Below are positions 36,384 through 45,788 of a stretch of 64,000 nt of DNA, one piece after another (within the stretch, counting starts at the first letter, position 1; each line of letters begins with the position of its first letter). The position numbers and the translations under genes are program-made. The notes beneath the pieces are model-generated. The model was not told the DNA's origin and made no database searches. It was given only the letters and a program-made list of their open reading frames with translations. The DNA lies in the NCBI RefSeq assembly GCF_029968095.1, contig NZ_JASCIR010000008.1:124001-188000 (forward strand). Direction: 5' to 3'. This DNA comes from Streptomyces solicavernae (GTDB taxonomy: Bacteria > Actinomycetota > Actinomycetes > Streptomycetales > Streptomycetaceae).

Positions 36384-37022
36384 CTACTTGACTCCGGTCA
36401 GGCGGGCGTAGACCACCGTGTTGCCCTGGTACGTGTTGGTGCTCGCGGAGTACGCCCCGCCGCAGGTGATCACCCGCAGCTCGGGCCGGTCCGACTGCCC
36501 GTACACCCGCGCGTCCGGGAACGCGTCGCCCGGCACCAGCTCCACCCGGTCGACGGTGAACACCGCGGTCCGGCCGTCCTCCCGGTCCACCTCGACGGTG
36601 TTTCCGGCGCGCAGCGCGCCCAGGTTGTAGAACACGGCGGGGCCGTTCGCCGAGTCCAGGTGGCCCGCGGTGACGGCCGTGCCCGCCGAGCCCGGCGCCG
36701 TACCCTCCTGGAACCAGCCCGCCACCTGCGGCATATTTCCCGGCGGCACGTCGAGCGTGCCGTCCGGCAGCAGCCCGAGGCCGATCAGCGGCGCCTCCAC
36801 GTGGATCGCCGGGATCCGGATCCGCACCGGCCGGGACACGGGCAGCGCCTCGATCGTGCCGCCGGCCGCGTCCGCACTCGCCGTCGCGGAGGGCGGCCGC
36901 GGCGGCTGGGCCTGCGCCCGCACGCCGTCGGCCATCAGCCAGGCGCCGACCAGCACACCGAGCGTGGTGAGCCCCGCGAGCGGGGCCTTGATCCGGGGCA
37001 GGGGACGGTACGAGGAGGCCAC
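36384..37022 (-). CDS. Class F sortase
   Basis: A 212-aa membrane-anchored transpeptidase. It has an N-terminal transmembrane segment (APLAGLTTLGVLVGAWLMADGV), a Pro/Ser/Ala linker, then a sortase barrel beginning VRIRIPAIHVEAPLIGLGLLPDGTLDVP. The catalytic His lies in TAGHLDS, the catalytic Cys in VITCGGAY, and an Arg in the C-terminal YARLTG. These features define actinobacterial class F sortases, whose substrates are poorly known. The start GTG 37022 has only a weak Shine-Dalgarno (GGATG). The next gene upstream (37334) encodes a secreted, C-terminally membrane-anchored protein and may be a partner. Confidence 0.92.
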   Translation of the reverse strand: MASSYRPLPRIKAPLAGLTTLGVLVGAWLMADGVRAQAQPPRPPSATASADAAGGTIEALPVSRPVRIRIPAIHVEAPLIGLGLLPDGTLDVPPGNMPQVAGWFQEGTAPGSAGTAVTAGHLDSANGPAVFYNLGALRAGNTVEVDREDGRTAVFTVDRVELVPGDAFPDARVYGQSDRPELRVITCGGAYSASTNTYQGNTVVYARLTGVK

Positions 37023-37230
37023 GGGCTCACATCCGTAGGTGGGGGCGTACGAGAGCGAGGGGGTGGGGGTCGGGGTCGGGGTGGGAGGTGGGAGGTGGGA
37101 GTTGGGGAGGAGAGTGGGGGCGCAGGGGGTGCGGTGACCGCCGCTTTGCGCGGCCGGGGGCGTGCGGCCCCCCGTGCACCTGGGGAGCGTTCGGGCACGC
37201 GGCCCGGGGCGCGACAGCGGCGGACGCCGC

Positions 37231-37345
37231 CGTTCAGCTGGTGCTGCGGTTCAGCTGTGGCTGTCGTTCAGCTGCGCCTGTCGTCCCTGTGCCTGTCGTT
37301 CAGCTGGTGCTGCCGTTCAGCTGTGGCTGCCGTTCAGCTGTTGCT
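37231..37345. repeat. GTTCAGCTG repeats between sortase and surface-protein genes
   Basis: The 311-bp gap 37023-37333 has no other gene. It holds five or six copies of (C)GTTCAGCTG separated by about 15-20 bp (CTGTCG, GTGGCTGCC), running into the 3' end of the next gene, and G-rich GGTGGGAG repeats at 37055-37110. Confidence 0.6.
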
Positions 37346-38017
37346 GGTGGGTCCTGTGTGGCCGGTGCGGTTGCGGCGCCGGCGGATCAGCCACGTACCG
37401 CCGATTCCCGCGGCCAGCGCGAGCGCCGCGCCGCCGGCGATCTGCACCCCGGTGTTCTCCGGCGCGCCGCCGCCGAAACCGCCTCTGACCTGGCCGGTCG
37501 GGGAGGTCGGGCGGGTGGTGGGGCTGGTGGTCGTGGTCGGGGAACTGACGGTGACCCGCTGGGCTCCCGCCGACGCTCCGCCGGTGCAGATCACGGCCAC
37601 GGTGTAGCTGCCGGGGCTGACGCCCTGCCAGGAGGCGCTCTTGCTGGTGCCGCCGCCGGCGAGGTCCACCTGTTCGCCGCCGGCGAAGCTGGCGCTGCCG
37701 TTGCCCATCAGCGAGGCCTTGCCGCCGTTGGGGCAGGTGGTAGTGGTGACCTGGACCGTCGTACCGGTCGCGGTGACGTTGATCTGCGTGGGCACCACCA
37801 GCGGGCCGGACGCCGCGAGGGCGGGGCTCGCGAGCGCCGGGCTCGCGAGGAGGGCGAGCGGGGCGGCGACGGCGGCGACGAACAGACCGGCACCCGGGGA
37901 ACGCGAGGAAACCGGGGAACGCAGGAAACGCGACGAACTCGACGAACGCGAGGAACGCGAGGAACGCGAGGAACGCGGGGAACGCGGGGAACGGGGGGAT
38001 ATTCGACTCGTACGCAT
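37334..38017 (-). CDS. Secreted membrane-anchored surface protein with Ser/Arg-repeat N-terminus
   Basis: A 227-aa exported protein. The N-terminus is a Ser/Arg/Pro repeat region (SPRSPRSPRSSRSSRSSR...) encoded by tandem 9-bp GAACGCGAG-type units. A signal-peptide-like segment (LFVAAVAAPLALLASPALASPALA) follows, then an Ig-like domain with two Cys, a Thr/Ser/Pro stalk, and a C-terminal anchor (IAGGAALALAAGIGGTWL) ending in RRRRN. ATG 38017 has GGAGG eight bases upstream. The arrangement next to a class F sortase suggests surface display, but no canonical LPXTG is visible; APENTG precedes the hydrophobic segment and might be the recognition site. Confidence 0.8.
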   Translation of the reverse strand: MRTSRISPRSPRSPRSSRSSRSSRSSSSSRFLRSPVSSRSPGAGLFVAAVAAPLALLASPALASPALAASGPLVVPTQINVTATGTTVQVTTTTCPNGGKASLMGNGSASFAGGEQVDLAGGGTSKSASWQGVSPGSYTVAVICTGGASAGAQRVTVSSPTTTTSPTTRPTSPTGQVRGGFGGGAPENTGVQIAGGAALALAAGIGGTWLIRRRRNRTGHTGPTSNS

Positions 38018-38203
38018 GCGCATGTCCTCCACCGAAGCCCGGGAGGCGGCACCCCCAAGGCGCCGCCGGATCAGGGGAGGTCCCGTGCTCCGTGCCACCG
38101 AGCCAAAGCGCTCGGCGCCCCTCGCGCACGCGGGGGACGCCGAGCGGTGGCTGTGCGGGTGACGCGAGTCAGCCGGATGGCGGCATGGAGGTTTAGGTTT
38201 CGG

Positions 38204-38608
38204 CTAGGAGGCCGCTTGTTCGTCCGTGTCGAAGGTGTACGGCGCGGAGATGACCTCCATGCCGTGGCCCGCGGGGTCCATGAAGTAGACGCCGCGGCCG
38301 CCGTGGTTGTGGTTGATCTCGCCGGGCTGCTTGCCGTGCGGATCGGCCCAGTACTCGATCCCGGCCGCCTCGATCCGCGCGAAGACGCCGTCGAACTCCT
38401 CCTCGGTGACGAGGAAGGCGTAGTGCTGGAGCGTGATCGACTCGGCGGGGATGGACGCGAAGTCCAGGGTGACGCCGTTGCTCGTGGCGACGGGGACGAA
38501 CGGTCCCCATTCCGTCCCGACCTCAAGACCGAGGATGTGCGCCAGGAATTCCGCGGAAGCCCGGTTGTCCTGGGAGTGAATGATGGTGTGGTTGAACTCG
38601 ACCGACAT
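38204..38608 (-). CDS. VOC-family (glyoxalase/dioxygenase-like) protein
   Basis: A 134-aa vicinal-oxygen-chelate protein: SVEFNHTIIHSQDNRASAEFLAHILGLEV at the N-terminus, LQHYAFLVTEEEFDGVFARIEAAGIEYWADP in the middle, GGRGVYFMDPAGHGMEVIS at the C-terminus. The positions of His and Glu fit a single metal site. Members include glyoxalases and antibiotic-binding or resistance proteins; the substrate is unknown. ATG 38608 has GGAGG nine bases upstream. Monocistronic as far as can be seen. Confidence 0.9.
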   Translation of the reverse strand: MSVEFNHTIIHSQDNRASAEFLAHILGLEVGTEWGPFVPVATSNGVTLDFASIPAESITLQHYAFLVTEEEFDGVFARIEAAGIEYWADPHGKQPGEINHNHGGRGVYFMDPAGHGMEVISAPYTFDTDEQAAS

Positions 38609-39209
38609 GGTGGGAATGCCTCCAGAGGCACTCACGGGCACCTCCACGCTCACCCAGCCGGTGACCAACGCGCGATGCCGTGCCTGGAGGCTAGGCCGGT
38701 GAGCCAGGCACGTCCACCGGTTTTGCTCCCTCACCAGCTGGCCGTTCTCCGCCCGCAGCGTCGACGAGGCTCCGGTGACGCACGCGCCCGAGAAGACGGC
38801 GCGGTCCACGACGGGCGGGGCGAGGCGAGGCGGACGGCGTTATCGGTGCCGGTGCCGGTGCCGGTGCCGGTGCCGGTGGCAGGGTCGGTGACCGTGCCGT
38901 CGGACTCGGACTCGGACTCGGACTCGGACTCGGCCTCGGACTCGGACTCGCGGACTCGGCCTCGGACTCTCGGCCTCGGTGTCGTCGGCGGTGCGCGGGG
39001 CGCCGGTGGAGATCAGGTCGATGCCCGCCTCCCAGTGCTCGCCCCCGCCTTCGGAGACCAGCCGGGCCGCGGGGCTGCCGACCGCCTCCTGCGTGACCGT
39101 CATCCGCTGGGTGCCGCCGTTGGCCAACTGCGGGGCGCGGCGCCGGCGGCGGACGGGCGTCCCCGGCCGCTGGGCCTGACGGGCCGACGGGTGCCCGCTC
39201 CGCAGCTGC
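38609..39209. other. Repeat-rich region, possible gene remnant
   Basis: No intact gene is seen. The run at 38843-38878 is about six tandem CCGGTG units and that at 38905-38975 is tandem GGACTC/GGCCTC hexamers. To the right, minus-strand sequence 39127-38980 reads ANGGTQRMTVTQEAVGSPAARLVSEGG (shown in parts: MTVTQEAVGSP, GIDLISTGAP) and has good codon bias, so it may be the tail of a decayed gene that runs into the repeats. I do not recognise the family. Confidence 0.45.
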
Positions 39210-41003
39210 TCAGCTCCGACTGCGCAGCGCCGCCCAAGTGTTGGGCCCGACCATGCCGTCGATGTCGAGTCTCTTGGCGCGCTGGAACTTCTTCACCGCG
39301 GTTCTCGTGTCCTCCCCGAACTGTCCGTCGACCCCGGCGCCCCCGATGCCGTACCCGCGCTTGCTGAGCATGCACTGCACCTGCACCACGCGCTGCCCCT
39401 TGTCGCCGAAGCGGGTGAGGGCGGTGCCCGCGTAGTACGTGCACTGTGACAGCCATGGCGGTTTGGGCTTGGCCGTCGGCTTCGGTGTGGTGGTGGGCGG
39501 TCGCTGGCCCTGCTGCCCGCCGGGTCTCCCGGAGGCCGTACGGGTGGGGCTCGCGGGGCGGTTGCTCGACGCCGCGGAGCTCGGCGAAGCGTCCCCGTTG
39601 CCCTCGTCCGCGTCGGCCGAACCGCTGCCCCGCGCGGTGCCGGACGCGGACGGCGACGTCAGGCCGGACTCGCCCGCCGGACCCGGGGAGTCGGGGGCGC
39701 TCACCGAACCGCCCGGCTCCGGCCCGGCCTCGGTCTCGGGCTCGCCCGGCCGGGTCAGCAGGAACGCGGTCAGGGCGATGGCGACCACGGCGAGCGAGGC
39801 GACCACCGCGAGGTGCTTCCGCCGCCCGCGCCCCCGCCCCGCCGACGCGTCCCGCACGCCCGTCTCCCGCGGCAGCGTGCCTCCGGGCGCGGGCGTGGGC
39901 CCGAGCGGGGGCGTGGGTCCGAGCGGAGGAGCTGCGGACCCCGGCGCCGCCGCCCCAGGACCGTGAGCGACGTCGGCGGCAGCCCCACTCCCGGCCCCAT
40001 TACCGGCCTCACGCCCGACCCCCGGCAACCGCAGCTGCACGGTCTGCTCCACCGGCACCTGACTCAGTACGTCGTACGCCTCCCGCCGCGCCGTCACCTG
40101 CGCGTGCAGCGGCTCGTGCCACCGCCCGGGCCAGGGCCGGGCCGACGCCGCCTCGCTCAACTGGCCCGGGGTGGGCCGAAGCCCGGGCTCCTTCGCCAGG
40201 CAGGCGGAGAGCAGATCCGCCAGGTCGGGGTCCACGGAGACGAGTTCCCCTATGACGTCCGCGTACGGCTCCTCGAACGCGACGCGGTGCATCACGTCCA
40301 CGCCGGTGCCGTCGCCGAACGGGGCCCGTCCGGTCGCTGCGAAGACCAGGGTGCAGGCCAGCGAGAACACGTCCGACACGACATCGGCCCGCCCGTCCCG
40401 CAACCGCTCGGGCGACATGTACGCGGGCGTGCCGACCGCCTTGCCGGTGGTGGTGATCGAGCTGGCGTCGGCGGCCTGGGAGATCCCGAAGTCGATGACG
40501 TACGCGCCGTCCGCGCCCAGGATCACGTTGGACGGCTTGAGGTCCCGGTGCACGACCTGCGCGGCCGTCAACTCGTCGAGCGCCCGGCCCAGTTCGCCGA
40601 CCAGCCGCCACACCCCGCTCGCCGGCAGCGGCCCGAACTCCTGCACGGCCTCCGACAGGTTAGGCCCCGGCAGATACTCGGTGGCCATCCACAGCAGGTC
40701 GGAGTCGAAGCCGGTGTCGAGCAGCCGCGGCGCATGCGGACTGCGGACCCGCGCGAGCACGGCCGCCTCCCGCTCGAAGCGCCGCCGGAACTCGACGCTC
40801 TCCGCGTACTCCGGCCGGATCACCTTGACCGCGGCGAGCCGCTCCCCGCCCTGCGCGGTGGGCCGCGCGAGATAGACCCGCCCCATGCCGCCGCTGCCGA
40901 GCAGCCCCAGCGGCACGTAAGCCCCGATCCGCACCGGATCCCCGCTTCGCAGCCGCCCGGCCCCGGCCATCCCGAGCGCCGCGCCCACGTCCTGCCCCGC
41001 CAT
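39210..41003 (-). CDS. Transmembrane Ser/Thr protein kinase with peptidoglycan-binding domain
   Basis: A 597-aa eukaryotic-like kinase. The kinase domain (about residues 25-290) has the glycine loop LGSGGMGRVYLA, AAVKVIRPEY (catalytic Lys), VVHRDLKPSN, IDFGIS and GTPAYMSPE. A Pro/Gly-rich juxtamembrane stretch, a transmembrane helix (HLAVVASLAVVAIALTAFLL) and a Ser/Thr/Pro stalk lead to a C-terminal peptidoglycan-binding-1 domain (GQRVVQVQCMLSKRGYGIGG...FGEDTRTAVKKFQ...DGMVGPNTWAAL). Actinobacterial kinases more often carry PASTA repeats; this one would sense cell wall through the PG-binding fold. ATG 41003 has a weak GGGGG Shine-Dalgarno. Confidence 0.94.
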   Translation of the reverse strand: MAGQDVGAALGMAGAGRLRSGDPVRIGAYVPLGLLGSGGMGRVYLARPTAQGGERLAAVKVIRPEYAESVEFRRRFEREAAVLARVRSPHAPRLLDTGFDSDLLWMATEYLPGPNLSEAVQEFGPLPASGVWRLVGELGRALDELTAAQVVHRDLKPSNVILGADGAYVIDFGISQAADASSITTTGKAVGTPAYMSPERLRDGRADVVSDVFSLACTLVFAATGRAPFGDGTGVDVMHRVAFEEPYADVIGELVSVDPDLADLLSACLAKEPGLRPTPGQLSEAASARPWPGRWHEPLHAQVTARREAYDVLSQVPVEQTVQLRLPGVGREAGNGAGSGAAADVAHGPGAAAPGSAAPPLGPTPPLGPTPAPGGTLPRETGVRDASAGRGRGRRKHLAVVASLAVVAIALTAFLLTRPGEPETEAGPEPGGSVSAPDSPGPAGESGLTSPSASGTARGSGSADADEGNGDASPSSAASSNRPASPTRTASGRPGGQQGQRPPTTTPKPTAKPKPPWLSQCTYYAGTALTRFGDKGQRVVQVQCMLSKRGYGIGGAGVDGQFGEDTRTAVKKFQRAKRLDIDGMVGPNTWAALRSRS

Positions 41004-41182
41004 GACACCCCCGAGCCCTCAGCACCTCAACCCGCTTCGCGAGGCTATCGCAGCCAACTGACATCGCCCGTGCGTCGACGGAGAGCGCGGAGGTGCGGCG
41101 GCGGGTGTGGTCACCGGCCGACAGAAAGCCGTCCCGAAGGAGACCGGCAGAAAGCCCCTCCCGAAGGAGAGGCGACGAGAAG

Positions 41183-41255
41183 CGCCCCCGGCAGGACTCG
41201 AACCTGCGGCCAAGCGCTTAGAAGGCGCCTGCTCTATCCACTGAGCTACGGGGGC
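41183..41255 (-). tRNA. tRNA-Arg (anticodon UCU)
   Basis: A 73-nt cloverleaf on the minus strand: acceptor GCCCCCG/CGGGGGC with discriminator G, D stem GCTC/GAGC, anticodon stem GGCGC/GCGCT around loop CTTCTAA (anticodon TCT), T arm GCAGG-TTCGAGT-CCTGC. CCA is not encoded. It reads AGA, a rare codon in such genomes. No integrated element is found at its 3' end. Confidence 0.95.
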
Positions 41256-41310
41256 CGGGTTGCGGCCGTGGCCTGGAGCCCGGATGTGGGGGTGATCCGT
41301 GACCTCGCCG

Positions 41311-41343
41311 GGGACAAGGATAGGGCTCCGGCGTCCTTGTCCC
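41311..41343. promoter_or_regulatory. Inverted repeat upstream of tRNA-Arg
   Basis: Perfect 10-bp arms GGGACAAGGA and TCCTTGTCCC are separated by 13 bp. It lies 56 bp upstream of the tRNA 5' end and about 220 bp before the dynamin-like gene. It could be an operator or hairpin; its role is unclear. Confidence 0.5.
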
Positions 41344-41565
41344 GGTTGCTTCGCCTCCGCGGCGCGATGTGGAGGTTCGGTGAAGCGGTCCCGATAATCG
41401 CAGGCAGGTACGAATTCTGCAGCGGTTTTGGCCTCTCGCGCCCCGGGTGTTGTGCACTCGTTATGCCTGCGTCCCCTCTCGTCCCGTCTGTCTCAAGTGT
41501 CCGACCGGCGCGCAGGGGCTCATATCCTTCAGAAAGTCGTCAAAATTGGGCATTCTTCGCATGTG

Positions 41566-43194
41566 GTGACCTTGGACGTACGGCCTCAGCTGCTCGACGC
41601 ACTCTCCGCCCTGCGCGACCGTGTCGCCTCCGCACGCTTTCCGCTCCCACTGACTGGCGCACCACGCGCGCGTGCCAACCGGGACGAACTTCTCGCGCAG
41701 CTCGACGACTATCTCGTGCCCCGGCTGCGACAGCCCGAAGCGCCGCTCCTCGTGGTCATCGGCGGGTCGACGGGCGCCGGGAAATCGACACTGGTCAATT
41801 CTCTCGTGGGGCGGCAGGTCAGCGAAGCGGGGGTGCTACGGCCCACTACCCGCACGCCGGTGCTGGTCTGCAACCCGGAGGATCACCACTGGTTCGCGGG
41901 ACTGCGCGTGCTGCCCGAGCTCACCCGCGTATGGATGCCGGACCACGCCGACCAGTCCGCGCGACCCGAGCGGCGCAGCGGGCGCGGCGAGCGCCGCCCG
42001 GGCGCCGAACGGGGAGAGCGCGTGCTCCGCATCGAGACCGCCGCCACCCTCCCACGCGGCCTCGCCCTCCTGGACGCCCCCGATATCGACTCCCTCGTCG
42101 CCCGCAACCGCGAACTCGCCGCCGAGCTGATGTGCGCCGCCGACATCTGGGTCATGGTGACCACCGCCGCCCGCTACGCCGACGCCGTGCCCTGGCACCT
42201 GCTGCGCACCGCCAAGGAGTACGACGCGACCCTCGTCTCGGTACTGGACCGCGTACCGCACCAGGTCCTCGCCGACGTGTCCCGGCAGTACGGGGCGCTG
42301 CTCACCAAGGCCGGACTCGGCGAGGTGCCGCGCTTCACGATCCCCGAGCTGCCGGAGTCCGCGGGCGGCGGCGGCCTGCTCCCCGCCACGGCCGTGGCGC
42401 CGCTGCGGGAGTGGCTCACCCACCGGGTCCAGGACCCCGCAGCCGGCGCCCACGCCATGAGCCGCACCGCGGCCGGACTGCTTACCTCGCTCGACTCCCG
42501 GATGCCCGAACTCGCCGGGGCCGTCTCCGCCCAGTACGCGGCCGCACTGCGCCTGACGGCCGCCGTCGACGAGGCGTACGAGCGCGAGCACGCGCGCGTG
42601 CGGGGGCGTCTGCAGGCGGGCGGCGTCCTCGCGGGCACCGCCCTGAGCCGCTGGCGGAGCTACCCCCTGGACTGCAGCGCCGGTGAACTGCTCGACGCGA
42701 TCGTGGAGAGCCTGGCCGCGCTCCTGCTGTGCTCCGTCTCCGCGGCCGGACAGCGCATCGACGAGCGGTGGTCCCGTGAGCCCGCGGCGGCCGCGCGTGA
42801 GCTCGCCGAGCGCGACGCGGACCGCGAGGGCGCCGAGCACCGGATCGGCCTGGAGGCGCGCAGGTGGAGCCGCGTCCTGGAGGAGTACGTCGAGGACGAG
42901 GTGCGCGGCCAGGAGAACCCGCCCGACGCCGAGGTCGTCACCGCACTCCTCGTCACGGCGCTGCTCGGCGGCCGCAGGGCCCGTACCGCGGGGGAGGCGC
43001 TGGCCGAGCGGATCGGCGCGCACGGGGCGCTCAAACTGCGCGACCGCGGCGGCCGGCTGCTCACCGAATGCGTCGAGAAGGTGCTGCGCGCCGAGCGCCA
43101 CCGCAGGCTCGCCCCGCTCGCCGCCCTCGACATCCAACCGGAACCGCAGGCCGAACTCATTGCCGCGCTGTCCGTACTGAAGAAGGAGAGGTGA
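41566..43194 (+). CDS. Dynamin-like GTPase (first of a pair)
   Basis: A 542-aa dynamin/YfjP-family GTPase. The G1 loop is [17 protein letters not shown], followed by a conserved [12 protein letters not shown] and switch II-like [11 protein letters not shown]4 is less clear (VLDRVP). The C-terminal half is helical, as in dynamin-like proteins. Two adjacent GTGs (41563, 41566) can start translation; neither has a clear Shine-Dalgarno. Homologous pairs of such GTPases exist in Streptomyces and bacterial dynamins remodel membrane at septa, so a role in division or membrane repair is a reasonable inference. The gene overlaps or abuts the next GTPase gene. Confidence 0.88.
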   Translation: MTLDVRPQLLDALSALRDRVASARFPLPLTGAPRARANRDELLAQLDDYLVPRLRQPEAPLLVVIGGSTGAGKSTLVNSLVGRQVSEAGVLRPTTRTPVLVCNPEDHHWFAGLRVLPELTRVWMPDHADQSARPERRSGRGERRPGAERGERVLRIETAATLPRGLALLDAPDIDSLVARNRELAAELMCAADIWVMVTTAARYADAVPWHLLRTAKEYDATLVSVLDRVPHQVLADVSRQYGALLTKAGLGEVPRFTIPELPESAGGGGLLPATAVAPLREWLTHRVQDPAAGAHAMSRTAAGLLTSLDSRMPELAGAVSAQYAAALRLTAAVDEAYEREHARVRGRLQAGGVLAGTALSRWRSYPLDCSAGELLDAIVESLAALLLCSVSAAGQRIDERWSREPAAAARELAERDADREGAEHRIGLEARRWSRVLEEYVEDEVRGQENPPDAEVVTALLVTALLGGRRARTAGEALAERIGAHGALKLRDRGGRLLTECVEKVLRAERHRRLAPLAALDIQPEPQAELIAALSVLKKER

Positions 43195-43199
43195 CCGCG

Positions 43200-45605
43200 G
43201 TGACTGCCGTCACTGATCACACCAGCGGCCAGGAACCCACCGAGCCGACGGGAACGGGCGCCTCCGCCTCCTGCGAGCGTTCCGTCGCGGACTCCGGCCG
43301 GGACAACTCGGCTACGCGCGACGGGAGTTCGACCACCGGCGACGGAACAAGCACCGGCCCCGGCCCCGGCACCGGCCCCGGCCCCGGCACCGGAACAAGC
43401 ACCCGCTCCTGGGCCCGCTCCGCGACCCGCGCCCCGACCTCCGACGACAGCGCCGCACCGGCGGGCGGGAAGCGCCCCCGCAGGTCACGAGCAGGACGAC
43501 GGGCCTCGGCCAGGGACGGCGCGGCCGAGCAGGGCGCAGCCGAGAAGAACGCACCGGAGACGCCGAACGGCTCCGTCGACGACCGCACCACTGAACCCAG
43601 CACAACGAAATCCCGCGCAACGAAATCCCGCGCAACGAAGACCGGTACAACGAAGTCCGACGCAACGAAGACCCGCACAACGGAAACCGGCGCTACAAAG
43701 AAGGCGTCGGACCGGCGCCACGCACGCGCGGAGAACGTCGGAAGTGACGCGGCCGAAGGGCGTTCCTGGGACGACGGCCTGATCGCCCGCCGAGTCGGCG
43801 ACCCACCGGACAACACCGGCCACGCGCGCGTGGAGCCCTTCGACCAGCACCGGCACGACGCCCACCGCGACGGCGCCCCGCACAGCTCCGCGTACGACCC
43901 GGAACTGCGGGCGCGCCTCGACGCGCTGCGGGAGCTGGTCGGCCTGTCCCGCGCGCGGCTCGACGGGCAGACTCTGGCCGAGGCGGGCCGGGTGCTCGAC
44001 CAGGCCGCCGCGCGGCGCGGACTCTCCGACCGGCACACGGTCGTCGCCATCGCGGGCGCCACCGGAAGCGGCAAGTCGACCCTCTTCAACGCCCTTGCCG
44101 GAGTGGCCATTTCGGACACAGGGGTGCGGCGTCCGACCACCGCCGCACCCATCGCGTGCAGCTGGACGGACGGCGCCGCAGGCCTGCTCGACCGGCTCGC
44201 CATCCCGGGCCGACTGCGCCGCAGGCCGCTCCAGCACAGCTCGCAGGGGCCGGTGCTGGACGGCCTCGTCCTGGTCGACCTGCCGGACCACGACTCGGCG
44301 GCCGTCGAGCACCGTCAGCACGTGGACCGGATCCTCACCGTGGTGGACGCGGTGATCTGGGTCGTCGACCCGGAGAAGTACGCGGACGCCGTGCTGCACG
44401 AGCGCTACCTGCGCCCGATGGCCGGCCACGCGGAGGTCAGCCTGGTCGTCCTCAACCAGACCGACCGGCTGCCCGGCGACGCCGCCCACCAGGTTCTGGA
44501 CGACCTGCGCCGCCTCCTCGACGAGGACGGCATCGCCCTGGGCGAGCACGGCGAACCGGGCGCCACCGTGCTGTCGCTCTCCGCGCTCACCGGCGACGGG
44601 GTCGGCGAACTCCGCGAAGTCCTCGGCCAGTTCGTGGCCGAGCGCGGCGCCGCGGCCCGCCGCATCTCCGCCGACCTGGACGCCGCCGCGGCCCGCCTGC
44701 GCCCCGTCTACGCGGCGGGGCGCCGCGTCGGGCTCAGCGAGCGGGCGCGCGAGGAGTTCTCCGACCGCCTCGCGGACGCGGTCGGCGCGGCAGCCGCGGG
44801 CCAGGCCGCCGAACGCGCGTGGCGCCGGAACGCGGGCAAGGCCTGCGGCACCCCGTGGCTGCGCCTCTGGCGCTGGTATGAGGACCAGCGCTTCCCGCTG
44901 CTGCGCGCGAAGCCGTCGCCCACCCCGCCGGCCGACGAGCAGGCGACGGCCCGGCAGCGCGTGGAGCAGGCGGCGCGCACCGTGGGCGACGAAGCGGCGG
45001 CCGGACTTCCGGCGCCGTGGGCGCAGTCCGTCAAGGACGCCGCGGCGCGCGGCGCGCAGGGGCTGCCGGAGGAACTCGACGAGCTGGCGCTGACCGCCGC
45101 GTACCCCGCCAGGCGCCCGCCGCGGCCCGGCTGGTGGCCGCTCGCAGTGCTCGCCCAGGCCTCGATGACGCTGCTCCAGATCGTCGGCGGAGTCTGGCTG
45201 CTCGGCCAGGTCATCGGCTTCTTCCCGCCCAATCTCGGCTCGCCCGTACTGCTCATGATCGCGGGCATCGTGGGCGGTCCCGGCGTCGAGTGGGCCTGCC
45301 GGATGGCGGCGCGCGGCCCTGCCAGGCGGTACGGGATCGAGGCGGAACGGAAGCTGCGCGAGGCCGCCGCCGCGTGCGGGCGCGCGCAGGTGCTCGACCC
45401 CGTCGCGGCGGAGCTGCTGCGCTACCGCGAGGTGCGTGAGCAGTACGTGCGGGTCACCGGGGCCGTGGCCGCCGGGCCCACGGTGGCGATGGGGTCGCTG
45501 GGTGCGGCCGGGTCGCTGCGGTCGGCGGGGTCCGGGGGCTCGGCCGGGGGCCGGGAAGCGGATCCTCACGATCGGGTGACGGAGTTGTCCACAACCGGCC
45601 GGTAG
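43200..45605 (+). CDS. Dynamin/YfjP-like membrane GTPase with long disordered N-terminus
   Basis: About 801 aa. Residues 1-190 are low complexity and charged, including six near-repeats of ATKSR/TTKT encoded by 15-bp units (43605-43700). The GTPase domain has G1 AIAGATGSGKSTLFNALAG, switch I RRPTTAAPIACSW, G3 LVDLPDHDS and G4 NQTD. A helical region precedes two hydrophobic segments (LAQASMTLLQIVGGVWLLGQVIGFF and PVLLMIAGIVGGP). It starts at GTG 43200 or the coupled GTG 43191 that overlaps the stop of the first GTPase gene; AAGGAG lies just upstream. Both GTPases probably act as heteromeric partners at the membrane. Confidence 0.88.
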   Translation: MTAVTDHTSGQEPTEPTGTGASASCERSVADSGRDNSATRDGSSTTGDGTSTGPGPGTGPGPGTGTSTRSWARSATRAPTSDDSAAPAGGKRPRRSRAGRRASARDGAAEQGAAEKNAPETPNGSVDDRTTEPSTTKSRATKSRATKTGTTKSDATKTRTTETGATKKASDRRHARAENVGSDAAEGRSWDDGLIARRVGDPPDNTGHARVEPFDQHRHDAHRDGAPHSSAYDPELRARLDALRELVGLSRARLDGQTLAEAGRVLDQAAARRGLSDRHTVVAIAGATGSGKSTLFNALAGVAISDTGVRRPTTAAPIACSWTDGAAGLLDRLAIPGRLRRRPLQHSSQGPVLDGLVLVDLPDHDSAAVEHRQHVDRILTVVDAVIWVVDPEKYADAVLHERYLRPMAGHAEVSLVVLNQTDRLPGDAAHQVLDDLRRLLDEDGIALGEHGEPGATVLSLSALTGDGVGELREVLGQFVAERGAAARRISADLDAAAARLRPVYAAGRRVGLSERAREEFSDRLADAVGAAAAGQAAERAWRRNAGKACGTPWLRLWRWYEDQRFPLLRAKPSPTPPADEQATARQRVEQAARTVGDEAAAGLPAPWAQSVKDAAARGAQGLPEELDELALTAAYPARRPPRPGWWPLAVLAQASMTLLQIVGGVWLLGQVIGFFPPNLGSPVLLMIAGIVGGPGVEWACRMAARGPARRYGIEAERKLREAAAACGRAQVLDPVAAELLRYREVREQYVRVTGAVAAGPTVAMGSLGAAGSLRSAGSGGSAGGREADPHDRVTELSTTGR

Positions 45606-45611
45606 TCCACA
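45585..45611. promoter_or_regulatory. Two DnaA-box-like sites
   Basis: TTGTCCACA (45585-45593, the Streptomyces DnaA-box consensus) overlaps the end of the GTPase gene, and TAGTCCACA (one mismatch) follows at 45603-45611. They lie in the same orientation 18 bp apart, 178 bp upstream of an SSB gene. They may be DnaA-titration or regulatory sites; chance cannot be excluded. Confidence 0.5.
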
Positions 45612-45788
45612 GGCCGGAGCGGGCTCGCCCCGCAGGTTGCAGTCTGAGGTCGCGGCGGGTCGCCGGTCGATCTCCGCGCCGCCTGCGGGACGGGCCCGCA
45701 GGCATGTCCGGACACGTACGCCGGGCCGTCGACGGCCCGGCGCAGGGAGCCGGCCGCGGGGTGCGGCTCAGGGAGGGGACGAGACGAG

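Noticed and set aside
41183..41255. tRNA-Arg as an integration site of a second element
   Set aside because: No integrase lies nearby and no direct copy of the tRNA 3' end was found in the window.
43485..45569. 694-codon minus-strand frame opposite the second GTPase gene
   Set aside because: The plus strand has G1, G3 and G4 motifs; the antisense product is Arg/Gly-rich with no family.
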